Assembly: GCA_016235805.1 (NCBI GenBank)
Contig: JACRIY010000084.1
Location: 34,850-98,849, forward strand
Length of the DNA: 64,000 nucleotides
From: Rhodocyclales bacterium
GTDB taxonomy: Bacteria; Pseudomonadota; Gammaproteobacteria; Burkholderiales; Rhodocyclaceae
Direction: 5' to 3'
The notes beneath the pieces are model-generated. The model was not told where the DNA came from. It saw only the letters and a list, made by a program, of their open reading frames with translations, and searched no databases. Both the position numbers and the translations under genes were made by a program. Shown here one piece after another: positions 22,378 to 30,771 of the stretch (positions are counted from its first letter, which is position 1; each line of letters opens with the position of its first letter).

Positions 22378-23568
22378 ATGGCAACCCTGATCCTCCATCC
22401 CGGCAAGGAAAAATCCGTCCTGCGCCGCCATCCCTGGCTGTTCTCCGGCGCCGTCGCGCAGCTCGACGGCCGCGCCCGGCCGGGTGACACGGTCGACGTC
22501 GTTTCCCACGAAGGCCGCCCATTGGGCCGTGCGGCCTGGAGTCCGGCCTCGCAGATACGCGCCAGGATGTGGAGCTTCGCCGCCGAAGAGACCATCGACC
22601 ACGCTTTCTTCAAGCGCCGCGTCGCTGCCTCGGTGGCGCGCCGCGACGCCCTGCCGGAGCTTGCCGGGCAGCAGGGCCTGCGCCTGATCCACGCCGAATC
22701 CGACGGGCTGCCGGGCATCATCGCCGACCGCTACGGCGATACGGTGGTGGTACAACTGACCACGGCGGGCGCCGACAAGTGGCGTGCCGCCATCGCCGAC
22801 TCTCTTCAGAAGGCCACCGGCTGCGCGCGCATCTACGAACGCTCGGATGTCGAGGTGCGCAATCTTGAAGGCCTCGAAGCGGTCACCGGCTGGCTGCATG
22901 GCGGTGCGCCCGAAGGCGATATCGTGATCGCCGAAAACGGCGTGCGCATGGCGGTCGACATCGTCGGCGGCCACAAGACCGGCTTCTACCTCGACCAGCG
23001 CGAGAACCGCCGCCGCGCCGCCGATCTGGCGCGCGACCGGCGCGTGCTCAACTGCTTCTGCTATACGGCCGGCTTCTCGCTGCAGGCGCTGGCCGGCGGT
23101 GCGCGCGAGTTGGTGTCGATGGACAGTTCCGGCCCGGCGCTGGCCACCGCGCAACGCAACCTGGCCCTGAATCCGCAACTCGACGCGGCGCGCGCGATCT
23201 GGCTCGAAGCCGATGTCTTCGCCGAACTGCGCAGCCTGCGCGCGGCCGGCGAACGCTACGACCTCGTCATACTCGACCCGCCCAAGTTCGCCAACACGGC
23301 GGCGCACGCCGACCGCGCAGCGCGCGCCTACAAGGACATCAACCTCCATGCCATGCAATTGCTGGCGCCGGGCGGCTTGTTGATGACGTATTCGTGTTCG
23401 GGCGGCGTCGATGCCGAGCTGTTCCGCAAGATCGTCGCCGGCGCCGCGCTAGACGTGGGGCGCACGGCGCGCGTGGTGCAGCACCTGCATGGCGCAGCCG
23501 ACCATCCGGTCGATCTCGCCTTCCCCGAAGGCGAGTACCTCAAGGGCTTGTTACTGCAAGTGGATTGA
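22378..23568 (+). CDS. rlmI: Class I SAM-dependent 23S rRNA methyltransferase RlmI-like
   Basis: A 396-aa m5C methyltransferase expected to modify C1962 of 23S rRNA. The N-terminal PUA domain is LILHPGKEKSVLRRHPWLFSG; the SAM site is VLNCFCYTAGFSLQALAGGA with the acidic residue in ELVSMDSSG; the catalytic motif is LVILDPPKFAN, and LMTYSCSGGV holds the catalytic Cys region. Full length. Repeat R1 begins at the A of its TGA stop. Confidence 0.9.
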   Translation: MATLILHPGKEKSVLRRHPWLFSGAVAQLDGRARPGDTVDVVSHEGRPLGRAAWSPASQIRARMWSFAAEETIDHAFFKRRVAASVARRDALPELAGQQGLRLIHAESDGLPGIIADRYGDTVVVQLTTAGADKWRAAIADSLQKATGCARIYERSDVEVRNLEGLEAVTGWLHGGAPEGDIVIAENGVRMAVDIVGGHKTGFYLDQRENRRRAADLARDRRVLNCFCYTAGFSLQALAGGARELVSMDSSGPALATAQRNLALNPQLDAARAIWLEADVFAELRSLRAAGERYDLVILDPPKFANTAAHADRAARAYKDINLHAMQLLAPGGLLMTYSCSGGVDAELFRKIVAGAALDVGRTARVVQHLHGAADHPVDLAFPEGEYLKGLLLQVD

Positions 23569-23592
23569 AAAGTCGGCGCTGGCGCCACGGCG
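23568..23592 (-). repeat. Short dispersed repeat R1 at rlmI stop codon
   Basis: Minus-strand match 24/25 to the R1 consensus. It starts on the last base of the rlmI stop codon and runs into the hairpin at 23581-23609. Confidence 0.8.
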
Positions 23593-23609
23593 ATTGCGGG
23601 CGTGGCGCC
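23581..23609. terminator. Hairpin between convergent rlmI and DUF3299 gene
   Basis: GGCGCCACG (23581-23589) and CGTGGCGCC (23601-23609) form a perfect 9-bp stem with an 11-base loop. It overlaps an R1 copy. Placement between convergent genes suggests a bidirectional terminator, though no T-run follows on either side. Confidence 0.5.
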
Positions 23610-23624
23610 TTGGTGGAAGCCGGT

Positions 23625-24167
23625 TCAGCGCTTGCGCTTGTCCTCCGGCGGTGGTGCCGGGTTGAAGTTCTCCATGCGCTCCAGCGTCAGCCGGTAGCCA
23701 GCCGAGCCCCAGGGCGTATTGGAGTATTTCAGGCTCATGGTGCCGCTGACCATGACCGTGTCCATGCTGTGCAGGTTGCTCACGGGCTTGCTGGTCACGA
23801 CGTGGATGATCTGGTTGGCCGGTGGCGGCGGGCTGTGGATGCAGGCGCCGAAGTAGGGCACCAGCAGGAACTCGGAGACCTTGCCGCCCTTGTTCTCCAG
23901 CGGGATGGCGAAGCCGGGCAGCTTGACCTTCGCTCCGGCCAGCGTCGGCTCGGTGGGCGCGGCGTCCCACAGCGCGCGCATCTTCTCCAGCGCTTCCATC
24001 GCACGCGGGTCGGAGTCCTGCAGCTTGCCGAGGTCGAGCGCTTTGAGGTCCTTGGCCGGATCCCAGCCCTTGGGCACCAGCGCCTCCCACTTGATTTGCT
24101 TGTAGTCGTCGGCCGCGTGCAGCGGCAGGGCGAGGCATAGTGCGAGCAGGAACAGAAGTTTGCGCAT
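23625..24167 (-). CDS. DUF3299-family periplasmic protein of the zinc module
   Basis: A 180-aa exported protein with signal peptide MRKLLFLLALCLALPLHA. Mature domain: KQIKWEALVPKGWDP, GFAIPLE, EFLLVPYFGACIHSPPPPANQI and SAGYRLTLERME, the signatures of DUF3299. The family is commonly encoded with a Lol/MacB-like ABC pair and a DUF2796 protein, as here. To my knowledge the same four families make up the zinc-responsive PA4063-PA4066 cluster in Pseudomonas aeruginosa. It is the last gene of the left arm, 8 bp after the permease. Confidence 0.85.
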   Translation of the reverse strand: MRKLLFLLALCLALPLHAADDYKQIKWEALVPKGWDPAKDLKALDLGKLQDSDPRAMEALEKMRALWDAAPTEPTLAGAKVKLPGFAIPLENKGGKVSEFLLVPYFGACIHSPPPPANQIIHVVTSKPVSNLHSMDTVMVSGTMSLKYSNTPWGSAGYRLTLERMENFNPAPPPEDKRKR

Positions 24168-24175
24168 GGGCTTCC

Positions 24176-25435
24176 TCAGAGTTTCGGTGTCAATCCGTCA
24201 GCCAGCGACATGCGCCAGGCGCGCCAGCCCGGGATCAGGCTGGCGATGAGACCGGTGGCAATGACCGCGCCGACCAGGGCAAGTTCCTCGCGGCCCGGCC
24301 AGCGCGTGCCGAGCACCACGCCGAGGCGATCCAGCAGCCAGGGCGCGGCGAGACCGCTGCCGATAGTCAGCAGCACGAGGCCGAGTAGCGCGCCGGCCGT
24401 GGTGACCAGCACACCCTCGGCAGTGAGCATCAGGAATATGTCGCCCGGTTCGGCGCCCAGTGCGCGCAGGATGGCGAGTTCGCGACGGCGCTCGTTGAGC
24501 CCCGCCAGCAACGTCGCCGCCAGCCCGGCCAGACCGACCAGCACCACCAGCGCGGAGACGGTGAGCAGGGTGCGTTCCATCATCGCGATGTTCTGCCACA
24601 ACTCGTCCAGCGCGACGCCGGGCAGCACCGCCAGCAATGGTTCGCCGCGATACTGGTTGACGAAGCGCTGCATGCGGAACACGTCGCCGCGCTGCTTGAG
24701 GCCGACCAGCGCGGCGGTGATCTGTTTCGGTTGCAGGTCGAACTTGGCGACATGCTCCGTGGGTATGACCAGGCCCGGCACCGGCGCCCCGCCGATCCAG
24801 TCCAGGTGCAGCGCGCTGATCGCTTCCAGGCTGACATGCACCGTGCGGTCCACCGGCGTGCCGGTAGCCGCGAGGATCCCGGCGACGCGGAAGGGCTTGT
24901 CGCCGTGCGCCGGGCCGAGTTCGCCGAGGCCGTGGTTGAGCGTGATGGTGTCGCCGGTTCGGTAGCCCAGGCGGCGCGCCACTTCGCTGCCGAGCACCGC
25001 TTCGAAAGTGCCGGTGAAGGGCTGGCCGGCGGCGAACTGCAAAGCCTCGCGCTCGCCATGGCGGAACAGGCGAAAGTAATCGACACTGGTACCCAGCACC
25101 GGGAAGCCGCGATGCGAATCCCCCAGCGCCAGCGGCAGCGCCCAGTCCACCGCCGGGTGCGTGGCGATGGCGCGGTAGCTGTCCCAACTGATGCCGTTGC
25201 TCGCGGCGCCGGCATGGAAAACCGCGTAGAGCATCAGTTGCACGCTGCCGGTGCGCGCGCCGACCACGAGATCGACGCCGGAGACCGACTGCGTGAAGCT
25301 CTGCCGCGCGTCGACGCGCAGGCGCTCGACCGCGAGCAGCAGCGTCACGGCCAGCGCGATGGCGACCAGTGTCAGGCCCAGTGTCAGGCGCCGGCTCCAG
25401 GCCGAGAGCGCGGCGAGACGCAGCACGGCCTTCAT
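24176..25435 (-). CDS. ABC transporter permease, FtsX/MacB/LolC type
   Basis: A 419-aa integral membrane protein. One N-terminal helix (LTLGLTLVAIALAVTLLLAV) is followed by a large periplasmic domain (about residues 45-260), then three C-terminal helices including LVVLVGLAGLAATLLAGLNERRRELAILRALG, split here across the FtsX motif E-R-R-R-E-x-A-I-L-R-A-L-G. This architecture is mechanotransmission type, not an importer. It overlaps the ATPase gene by 4 bp. Substrate unknown; zinc-linked by context. Confidence 0.88.
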   Translation of the reverse strand: MKAVLRLAALSAWSRRLTLGLTLVAIALAVTLLLAVERLRVDARQSFTQSVSGVDLVVGARTGSVQLMLYAVFHAGAASNGISWDSYRAIATHPAVDWALPLALGDSHRGFPVLGTSVDYFRLFRHGEREALQFAAGQPFTGTFEAVLGSEVARRLGYRTGDTITLNHGLGELGPAHGDKPFRVAGILAATGTPVDRTVHVSLEAISALHLDWIGGAPVPGLVIPTEHVAKFDLQPKQITAALVGLKQRGDVFRMQRFVNQYRGEPLLAVLPGVALDELWQNIAMMERTLLTVSALVVLVGLAGLAATLLAGLNERRRELAILRALGAEPGDIFLMLTAEGVLVTTAGALLGLVLLTIGSGLAAPWLLDRLGVVLGTRWPGREELALVGAVIATGLIASLIPGWRAWRMSLADGLTPKL

Positions 25436-26127
25436 TCCTTCCGCTCCGGGGCGGCGAGGCTAATGTCATGCAAGGCGACGCTGCGATCGAAATGCCCAGC
25501 CAGCCGCTGGTCATGGCTGACGAAGATGAGTGCGGCGCCGACCGCGGCAGATTCCTGCAGCAGCAGGTCGATGAAGACCTGCTGGCGTTCGGCGTCGAGC
25601 GCCGAGGTCGGCTCGTCGGCGATCAGGATTTCCGGGCGGCCGATCAGCGCGCGAGCGGCGGCGACGCGCTGCTGCTGGCCGACGGAAAGCTCCCCGGCCG
25701 GCTTGCGCCAGTTGGTCGTGTCGAGGTCGAGGTGGCGCAGCATGCGCTCGGCTTCGGCGCGCGGGTCGGCTCCTGCGCGTTCGCGGCGGCGTGCGGAAAA
25801 GGTGCAGGGCAGCAGCACGTTGTCGATCGCCGGCAGCCAGGGCAACAGGTTGAACTGCTGGAACAGGAAGCCGATGTGGTCGGCGCGAAAGCGGTCGCGG
25901 GTTCGGCTGGAGAGTCGCGTGATGTCGGTGCCGAGCAGTTCGATGCGGCCGGCTTGTGGCACGGCGACGCCGCCGAGCAGGCCGAGCAGGGTGCTCTTGC
26001 CGCTGCCGCTGGCGCCATGCAGGAAGACCCGTTCGCCGGCGGCGAGTTCGAAGCGCGGAATGTCGAGGCAGGACGCCGCCTGGCGCGGCCAGCGAAATAC
26101 CAGGTTGGTGATTCGCAGCGCCGTCAT
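25432..26127 (-). CDS. ABC transporter ATP-binding protein (LolD/MacB-like)
   Basis: A 231-aa ATPase. Walker A is GASGSGKSTLLGLLGG near residue 38, the Q-loop is FLFQQFNLLPWL, the signature is LSVGQQQRVAAARAL, Walker B is ILIADEPTSALD and the switch His is in FVSHDQRL. It pairs with the overlapping permease. It lacks features of the ZnuC family and so is unlikely to power the ZnuB-like permease on the other arm. Confidence 0.92.
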   Translation of the reverse strand: MTALRITNLVFRWPRQAASCLDIPRFELAAGERVFLHGASGSGKSTLLGLLGGVAVPQAGRIELLGTDITRLSSRTRDRFRADHIGFLFQQFNLLPWLPAIDNVLLPCTFSARRRERAGADPRAEAERMLRHLDLDTTNWRKPAGELSVGQQQRVAAARALIGRPEILIADEPTSALDAERQQVFIDLLLQESAAVGAALIFVSHDQRLAGHFDRSVALHDISLAAPERKE

Positions 26128-26137
26128 GGAGCGGTTG

Positions 26138-26632
26138 CTACCAGGTGATTGCAGGACTCTTCGGCGTCAGCCGCGCCGCGCCCTGCCCGGTGGGCCCGGC
26201 GCGCTGCGCTTCCAGGCGGTAGAGGCGCTTGAACTGCTTGAAGATCCCGGTTTCGACGCCCTTCAGCGCTGCCGGGTTGGCGCAGCGGAAGGCGTAGCTC
26301 GCATCGATGTCGCCATGGTCATCGGCTCCGGCCTTGGCGCCGAATGCCGGCATCACGACTTTGGGCGGCAGTGCCTTGCAGTTGGCGGCCGGCGTCGGCA
26401 CGAACAGCGCTGCATCGCCCAGCGCCTTTTCCGCCGCGGCCAGCGCAGCCTTTTCGCGGTCGTTCTTCGGCGCCCGTTCGAAGCCGACGGCGGCATCGAG
26501 CGGAAGTTCCAGGTTGATGGCGATGCTGTCCTTGTCGATCACCACGTCGAGCTTGCCCTCGCCGTGGGCGTGCTGGGCATGGGCAGGTAGCGACAGGATG
26601 GCGAGCAGGGCGAGCAAATGTGTCGGGCGCAT
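26138..26632 (-). CDS. DUF2796 (zinc-linked) periplasmic protein
   Basis: A 164-aa protein with signal peptide MRPTHLLALLAILSLPAHA and a mature start QHAHGEGKLDVVIDKD, which is the His-rich opening of DUF2796 proteins. HGDIDASYAFRCANPAAL further in carries more potential metal ligands. A zinc-binding or zinc-delivery role is inferred from these residues and from its neighbours, a ZIP transporter upstream and the ABC pair downstream. Start chosen at the ATG giving a complete signal peptide, 20 bp after the ZIP gene. Confidence 0.85.
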   Translation of the reverse strand: MRPTHLLALLAILSLPAHAQHAHGEGKLDVVIDKDSIAINLELPLDAAVGFERAPKNDREKAALAAAEKALGDAALFVPTPAANCKALPPKVVMPAFGAKAGADDHGDIDASYAFRCANPAALKGVETGIFKQFKRLYRLEAQRAGPTGQGAARLTPKSPAITW

Positions 26633-26652
26633 GGTGGATTCTCCGTGCCTGG

Positions 26653-27465
26653 TCAATGCGAATGGCCGCCGCTGCCGAACACCACCACGGCGATGCCGGC
26701 GGCGAGCAGCAGGCCGTGCCAGCCGACCGATTTCGTTTCGCGCTTGAGGCGCGGCATCAGGTCGGCGATCGCGATGTAAAGGAAGCTCGCGGCGGTGATG
26801 GTGAGGATGTAGGGGACCCAGTCGCGGGCGTTCTCGAAGGCGAAGTAGCCGATGATGCCCCCGGCCACCGCGGTCAGGCTGGACACGCCGTTCCACAGCA
26901 GCGCGCGGCCGCGCTTCCAGCCGGCAGCGAGCAGGATGGCGAAGTCGCCGGCTTCCTGCGGCACCTCGTGGGCGATGATGGCCAGCGTGGTGCCCCAGCC
27001 CAGCGCCGGATCGGCGAGGAAGGCCGCCGCGATCAGGAGGCCGTCGGTGAAATTGTGGAAGCCGTCGCCGACCAGGATCGACAGCGTCTCGCCCTGGCTG
27101 CCGGCGGCGCCATGCAGGTGATGGTGGCTGTGGGTGTGGTCGTCGCACTGGTGGCCGTCCTGGTGCATGTCGGAATCGGCGGTGGCGTGGGCGTGGCGCC
27201 ACAGCGCGTATTTCTCCAGCATGAAGAAGGCAAGGATGCCGCCCAGCAGCAGCGGGAACACCTCGCGCGGCGTGAGGCCGCTTTCCAGCGCCTCGGGCAG
27301 CAGGTGCAGCGTCGCCGTCGCCAGCAGCAGGCCGGTGGAAAAGCTCACCGTGAAGCCCAGCCACTTGCGCGGCAGGCCGAACATCACCAGCGCGGCGGCG
27401 GCCACGCTGAGCAGGCCGCCGAGCAGGCAGGCGAGGACGATCTGGGTGAGCAGGGGTGCGGACAT
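26653..27465 (-). CDS. ZIP-family metal permease
   Basis: A 270-aa polytopic membrane protein. Metal-binding helices carry GDGFHNFTDGLLIAAAF (H-N-F-x-D-G) and AIIAHEVPQEAGDFAIL (H-E-x-P-Q-E), the canonical ZIP binuclear site. A cytoplasmic His-rich loop (HQDGHQCDDHTHSHHHLHGA, about residues 112-131) can bind zinc. I chose MSAPLLTQIVLACLLGG, giving eight predicted helices. It is the first gene of the left arm, with a predicted promoter whose -35 region is covered by the 21-bp operator. Confidence 0.9.
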   Translation of the reverse strand: MSAPLLTQIVLACLLGGLLSVAAAALVMFGLPRKWLGFTVSFSTGLLLATATLHLLPEALESGLTPREVFPLLLGGILAFFMLEKYALWRHAHATADSDMHQDGHQCDDHTHSHHHLHGAAGSQGETLSILVGDGFHNFTDGLLIAAAFLADPALGWGTTLAIIAHEVPQEAGDFAILLAAGWKRGRALLWNGVSSLTAVAGGIIGYFAFENARDWVPYILTITAASFLYIAIADLMPRLKRETKSVGWHGLLLAAGIAVVVFGSGGHSH

Positions 27466-27505
27466 CGGGGCTGGTTGGTACGGGCGCCGTGAAACGGGAG
27501 GCGCC

Positions 27506-27534
27506 ATTCAATCACAGCAAGGCCACAAATGCAA
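27506..27534 (-). promoter_or_regulatory. Predicted sigma-70 promoter of the left zinc arm
   Basis: On the minus strand TTGCAT (27529-27534) and TTGAAT (27506-27511) are 17 bases apart, 41 bases upstream of the ZIP start. The -35 element lies inside the palindromic operator, as expected for a repressor-controlled promoter. Both hexamers match consensus in 4 of 6 positions. Confidence 0.5.
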
Positions 27535-27547
27535 CAGTGTTGCATTT
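27527..27547. promoter_or_regulatory. Perfect 21-bp palindromic operator, probable Zur box
   Basis: The half-site AAATGCAACA is repeated exactly inverted as TGTTGCATTT around a central G. It sits between divergent ZIP and zur genes, 27 bp before the zur ATG. Its A/T-ended, TGCAACA-type inverted repeat resembles sites of Fur-superfamily zinc regulators. Binding by the adjacent Zur-like protein is inferred. Confidence 0.75.
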
Positions 27548-27574
27548 GCAGGCGGGCTATGGTTTCATGCGCAC

Positions 27575-28027
27575 ATGGTCCGCGCATCCGCCACCGCCGA
27601 AGAGCCTCTGTCGTCCGAACTGATCCGCGCCGCCGGCGTCAAGGTGACGCGCGGCCGGGTGCGCGTGCTCGACGCGCTGCGCGCGGCGCGCCAGCCCCTG
27701 TCTCATGCGGAAATGGAAGCGCTGCCGGCCGGCGCCGGCGATGCGGCGATCGACCGCGTCACGCTCTACCGCGTACTGGATTCGCTGGTGGCCTGCGGCC
27801 TCGCGCTGAAGGCGGTGGATACGCGCGGCGTGTTCCGCTTCTCCGCCGCCGGGGCGCAACGCCAGCATGCCAAGCACGTCCATTTCCGCTGTACCGGTTG
27901 CGGCGGGGTGTTCTGCCTCAAGGCCGAGCCGCCGCCGCCGCCCAGGTTGCCGCGCGGCTTCCGCTTGCAGCAGGTCGAGTTCGACTTGCGCGGTTTGTGT
28001 GCCGGCTGCGGTGCACTGGCGTCATGA
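27575..28027 (+). CDS. zur: Fur-superfamily regulator, probable zinc uptake repressor Zur
   Basis: A 150-aa repressor. The N-terminal winged helix includes VKVTRGRVRVLDALRAARQP and AAIDRVTLYRVLDSLVACGL, the DNA-recognition helix (D-R-x-T-x-Y-R). The C-terminal domain has HAKHVHFRCTGCGGVFCL and GLCAGCGALAS, the two structural zinc CxxC pairs. Fur itself usually has a longer His-rich end; context with ZIP, DUF2796, znuA and znuB genes favours Zur. ATG 27575 lies just downstream of the operator, so autoregulation is likely. Confidence 0.88.
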   Translation: MVRASATAEEPLSSELIRAAGVKVTRGRVRVLDALRAARQPLSHAEMEALPAGAGDAAIDRVTLYRVLDSLVACGLALKAVDTRGVFRFSAAGAQRQHAKHVHFRCTGCGGVFCLKAEPPPPPRLPRGFRLQQVEFDLRGLCAGCGALAS

Positions 28028-28034
28028 GTTCGGC

Positions 28035-28400
28035 ATGAGGCGCCCGCGCCGCCACATCCTGCTGGCCTGCTGGCTGGTGGTGCAGTTGCTGTTCGGCCAG
28101 CAACTGGCGCTGGCGCACATGGTCGGCCATGTCGGCGACGCCCTTGCCCATGCCGTCGCCGGCGCCGATGCCGGTGCCAGCGAAGAAGACAGCGAGCATG
28201 GCGGTGCCGAAGCGCTGACCCACGTCTGCTCCGCCTGCGCCAGTGGTCTGGGCGCCGACATGCTGCCCGCTGCCGGGCGGTTCGCCCGTGTCGATCCCGG
28301 CAGCGGCGATCAAGGACTTTCCGGCGCCGTGTCGCCAGCGCCGACTTTCGGCTCGCGCGCCGCCTTTCGCAGTCGCGCACCTCCCCCGTTCCAGGCCTGA
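28035..28400 (+). CDS. Small exported His/Cys-containing protein (DUF2946-like)
   Basis: A 121-aa protein with a signal or anchor helix (RHILLACWLVVQLLFGQQLA) followed by HMVGHVGDALAHAV and HVCSACASGLGAD, a spacing of His and C-x2-C typical of small proteins beside zinc transport genes. It ends SRAPPPFQA, as many DUF2946 proteins do. The segment AVSPAPTF near residue 100 is translated from repeat R1 (28325-28349). It starts 7 bp after zur. Metal binding is inferred. Confidence 0.62.
   Translation: MRRPRRHILLACWLVVQLLFGQQLALAHMVGHVGDALAHAVAGADAGASEEDSEHGGAEALTHVCSACASGLGADMLPAAGRFARVDPGSGDQGLSGAVSPAPTFGSRAAFRSRAPPPFQA
28325..28349 (+). repeat. Short dispersed repeat R1 inside the small zinc-module gene
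   Basis: Match 24/25 to consensus. Read in frame as AVSPAPTF, the same reading frame used in mutY and in the alpha/beta hydrolase copy. Confidence 0.8.
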
Positions 28401-28460
28401 TCCGGATGTTTCCGTCCGGCGCAATGCGCCGGGCCTGTCCCTGTCTACCTGGAGTACCCC

Positions 28461-29870
28461 ATGAAGAACGTACCACTGTTCGCGCTGGCTGCCGCCGGTG
28501 CGCTATCGGCATTTCCCGCAAGCGCCGCGGATGCCGACCTTAAAGCCCTGCGCGAGGAAATCGCGCAGATGAAGAATGCCTACGAGCAGCGCATCAACGC
28601 ACTGGAGAGGCGCCTGGTGCAGGCCGAATCCACTTCGACCCAGGCCAAGGCCGCCGCCGACAAGGCGACGACGCAAACGGCGCGCGCCGGCGAAGGAAAG
28701 GCCAGCGCCTTCAATCCGGAAATCGGCCTCGTTCTGCAAGGTCAGGCCAAGCGCATGCAGGACGTGCCCGAGCGTGTCGTCTCCGGCTACTGGCCCTCCG
28801 GCCACGACCATGGCGGCGATCGGCGCGGCGTCTCGCTGGAGCACTCCGAGCTGATGTTCTCGGCCAACATCGATCCCAGCTTCCGCGGTGTCGCCCGTTT
28901 CGCCGTGACCGGCGCCGGCGAGGTGGAAGTCGAGGAAGCCAGCGTTTCGACGCTTGGGCTGGGCAACGGATTCAGCGTGCGTGGCGGCCGCTTCGCCTCG
29001 GACATCGGCTACCAGAACGCCCAGCATCCGCACGAGTGGGACTTCGCCGATGCCACCCTGATGCAGAAGGTGCTGTTCGGCAACGAGGGCTACCGGCAGG
29101 ACGGCGTGCAGGTGAAATGGCTGGCACCGACGCCTTTCATGCTGCAGTTCGGCGCCGAGTTGGGTCGCGGCGCCAACTTCCCCGGCACCGACCGCAACAA
29201 GAACGGCAGTGGCGCCGGCGCCATCTTCGTCAAGACCGGAGGTGACGTCGGCGCGGCGAATGCGTGGCAGGCGGGCTTGTCCTTCCTGAGCACCAGGGCG
29301 GCCGACCGCGCTGCGCATTTCGAGGACACCGGCGGGGTCGAGGCAGAGAGCTTCTTCAGCGGCAAGAGCCGTACCGCCATCGCCGACTTTGTCTGGAAGT
29401 GGGCGCCGAACGGCAATGCCTCGGAGCGCAGCCTGAAACTGCAGGGCGAGGTTTTCCGCCGCACCGAAAAGGGCACCTGGCGTTGCGATGACGCCGACGC
29501 GGCCAGCCCCACCACCTGCACCGGCGGCGCGGCGCTGGGCGATCTGGCGACCCGCCAGAGCGGCGGCTATGCCTCGGCGGTCTTCCAGTTCATGCCGAAG
29601 TGGCGCGTGGGTTACCGCCACGACTGGCTGGCCAGGGGCAGCAAGGCCTTCGACGATGCCACGGTATTCGGCCTGCTCGATGCCGGCAATCACTACTTCG
29701 CCGACTTCAAGCCGCGCCGCGACAGCGTGATGCTGGACTGGAGCAACTCGGAATTCTCGCGCCTGCGCCTGCAGTACGCGCGTGACCGGGCGATGATGGG
29801 TGTGACCGACAACCAGGTCACGCTGCAGTACATCATGAGCCTGGGCGCCCATGGCGCGCACAAGTTCTGA
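28461..29870 (+). CDS. Outer-membrane beta-barrel channel of the zinc module
   Basis: A 469-aa protein with a signal peptide (ALAAAGALSAFPASA), a short coiled-coil after it (DLKALREEIAQMKNAYEQRI, about residues 25-60) and a barrel-like remainder ending in LQYIMSLGAHGAHKF with terminal Phe, the usual OMP assembly signal. N-terminal coiled coil plus barrel resembles OprP/OprO-type porins. SGHDHGGDRRGVSLEHSE is His-rich. It has no TonB box or plug visible. Zinc entry is inferred from the operon. GGAG lies 6 bases before ATG. Confidence 0.75.
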   Translation: MKNVPLFALAAAGALSAFPASAADADLKALREEIAQMKNAYEQRINALERRLVQAESTSTQAKAAADKATTQTARAGEGKASAFNPEIGLVLQGQAKRMQDVPERVVSGYWPSGHDHGGDRRGVSLEHSELMFSANIDPSFRGVARFAVTGAGEVEVEEASVSTLGLGNGFSVRGGRFASDIGYQNAQHPHEWDFADATLMQKVLFGNEGYRQDGVQVKWLAPTPFMLQFGAELGRGANFPGTDRNKNGSGAGAIFVKTGGDVGAANAWQAGLSFLSTRAADRAAHFEDTGGVEAESFFSGKSRTAIADFVWKWAPNGNASERSLKLQGEVFRRTEKGTWRCDDADAASPTTCTGGAALGDLATRQSGGYASAVFQFMPKWRVGYRHDWLARGSKAFDDATVFGLLDAGNHYFADFKPRRDSVMLDWSNSEFSRLRLQYARDRAMMGVTDNQVTLQYIMSLGAHGAHKF

Positions 29871-29880
29871 GGGGGCGGCG

Positions 29881-30771
29881 ATGCGCATCCTGTTCATGCT
29901 CCTTGTCGTGCTGGCGCTGCCGGCGCAGGCGGCGCTCAATGTGTTCAGCACGGTGCCGGAATGGGCCGCGCTGGCGCAGGAGATCGGCGGCGAAAGGGTC
30001 AGGGCCGTCTCGGCCACGACCGCCCTGCAGGATCCGCATCACGTCGATGCGCGGCCCTCGCTGATCGCTCGCGCACGCAATGCCGACCTGTTGCTGGCCA
30101 CCGGCGCCGAGCTGGAAATTGGCTGGCTCCCGGTCGTGTTGCGGGAATCGGGCAACCCGCGCATCCAGGCCGGCCAGCCGGGGTACTTCGAAGCCGCGGG
30201 CTTCGTCCGCATGCTGGAAGTTCCAGGCAGGCTGGATCGTGCCGAGGGCGACGTTCATGCCGACGGCAACCCGCACATCCAGACCGATCCGCGCCACTTC
30301 CTCGCCATCGGCGAGGCGCTGGCGGCACGGCTGGCGCTGGTCGATCCGGCAAATGCCGACGCCTATCGAAGCGGCTACGCTGCCTTCGCCGAGCGCTGGC
30401 GGGCGCGGATCCGGCAGTGGGAGGCGCAGGCCGCGCCGCTCAAGGGCGTCGCCGTGGTCTCGCAGCACAAGGCCTGGGTCTACCTCTACGACTGGCTGGG
30501 GATGCGCGAGGTCGCGACCCTCGAGCCCAAGCCCGGCGTCGAACCCTCGGTGGCCCACCTGGCGAAGGTGCGTGACCAGGTGGCGAGCAGCAAGCCGCGC
30601 ATGGTGATCCGCGCTGCCTACAACTCGGCACGTCCCGCCGAGTGGCTGTCGGCCGAAACCAGGCTGCCCATCGTCGTGCTTCCCTTTACTGTCGGCGGTA
30701 CCCCGCCGGCGAAGGATCTGGCGACGCTGTTCGACGATACGGTGGCGCGACTGCTGCTGCCCCTCAAATGA
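29881..30771 (+). CDS. znuA: ZnuA-like periplasmic metal-binding protein
   Basis: A 296-aa cluster A-I solute-binding protein with signal peptide MRILFMLLVVLALPAQA. Metal-ligand segments are LQDPHHVDARPSL, GNPHIQTDPRHFL and VVSQHKAWVYL, giving three likely His ligands, with a carboxylate late in the protein. The long His-rich loop of classical ZnuA is absent, so manganese or iron cannot be excluded, but zinc is favoured by the neighbours. The 3' end overlaps the permease start (ATGA). Confidence 0.85.
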   Translation: MRILFMLLVVLALPAQAALNVFSTVPEWAALAQEIGGERVRAVSATTALQDPHHVDARPSLIARARNADLLLATGAELEIGWLPVVLRESGNPRIQAGQPGYFEAAGFVRMLEVPGRLDRAEGDVHADGNPHIQTDPRHFLAIGEALAARLALVDPANADAYRSGYAAFAERWRARIRQWEAQAAPLKGVAVVSQHKAWVYLYDWLGMREVATLEPKPGVEPSVAHLAKVRDQVASSKPRMVIRAAYNSARPAEWLSAETRLPIVVLPFTVGGTPPAKDLATLFDDTVARLLLPLK

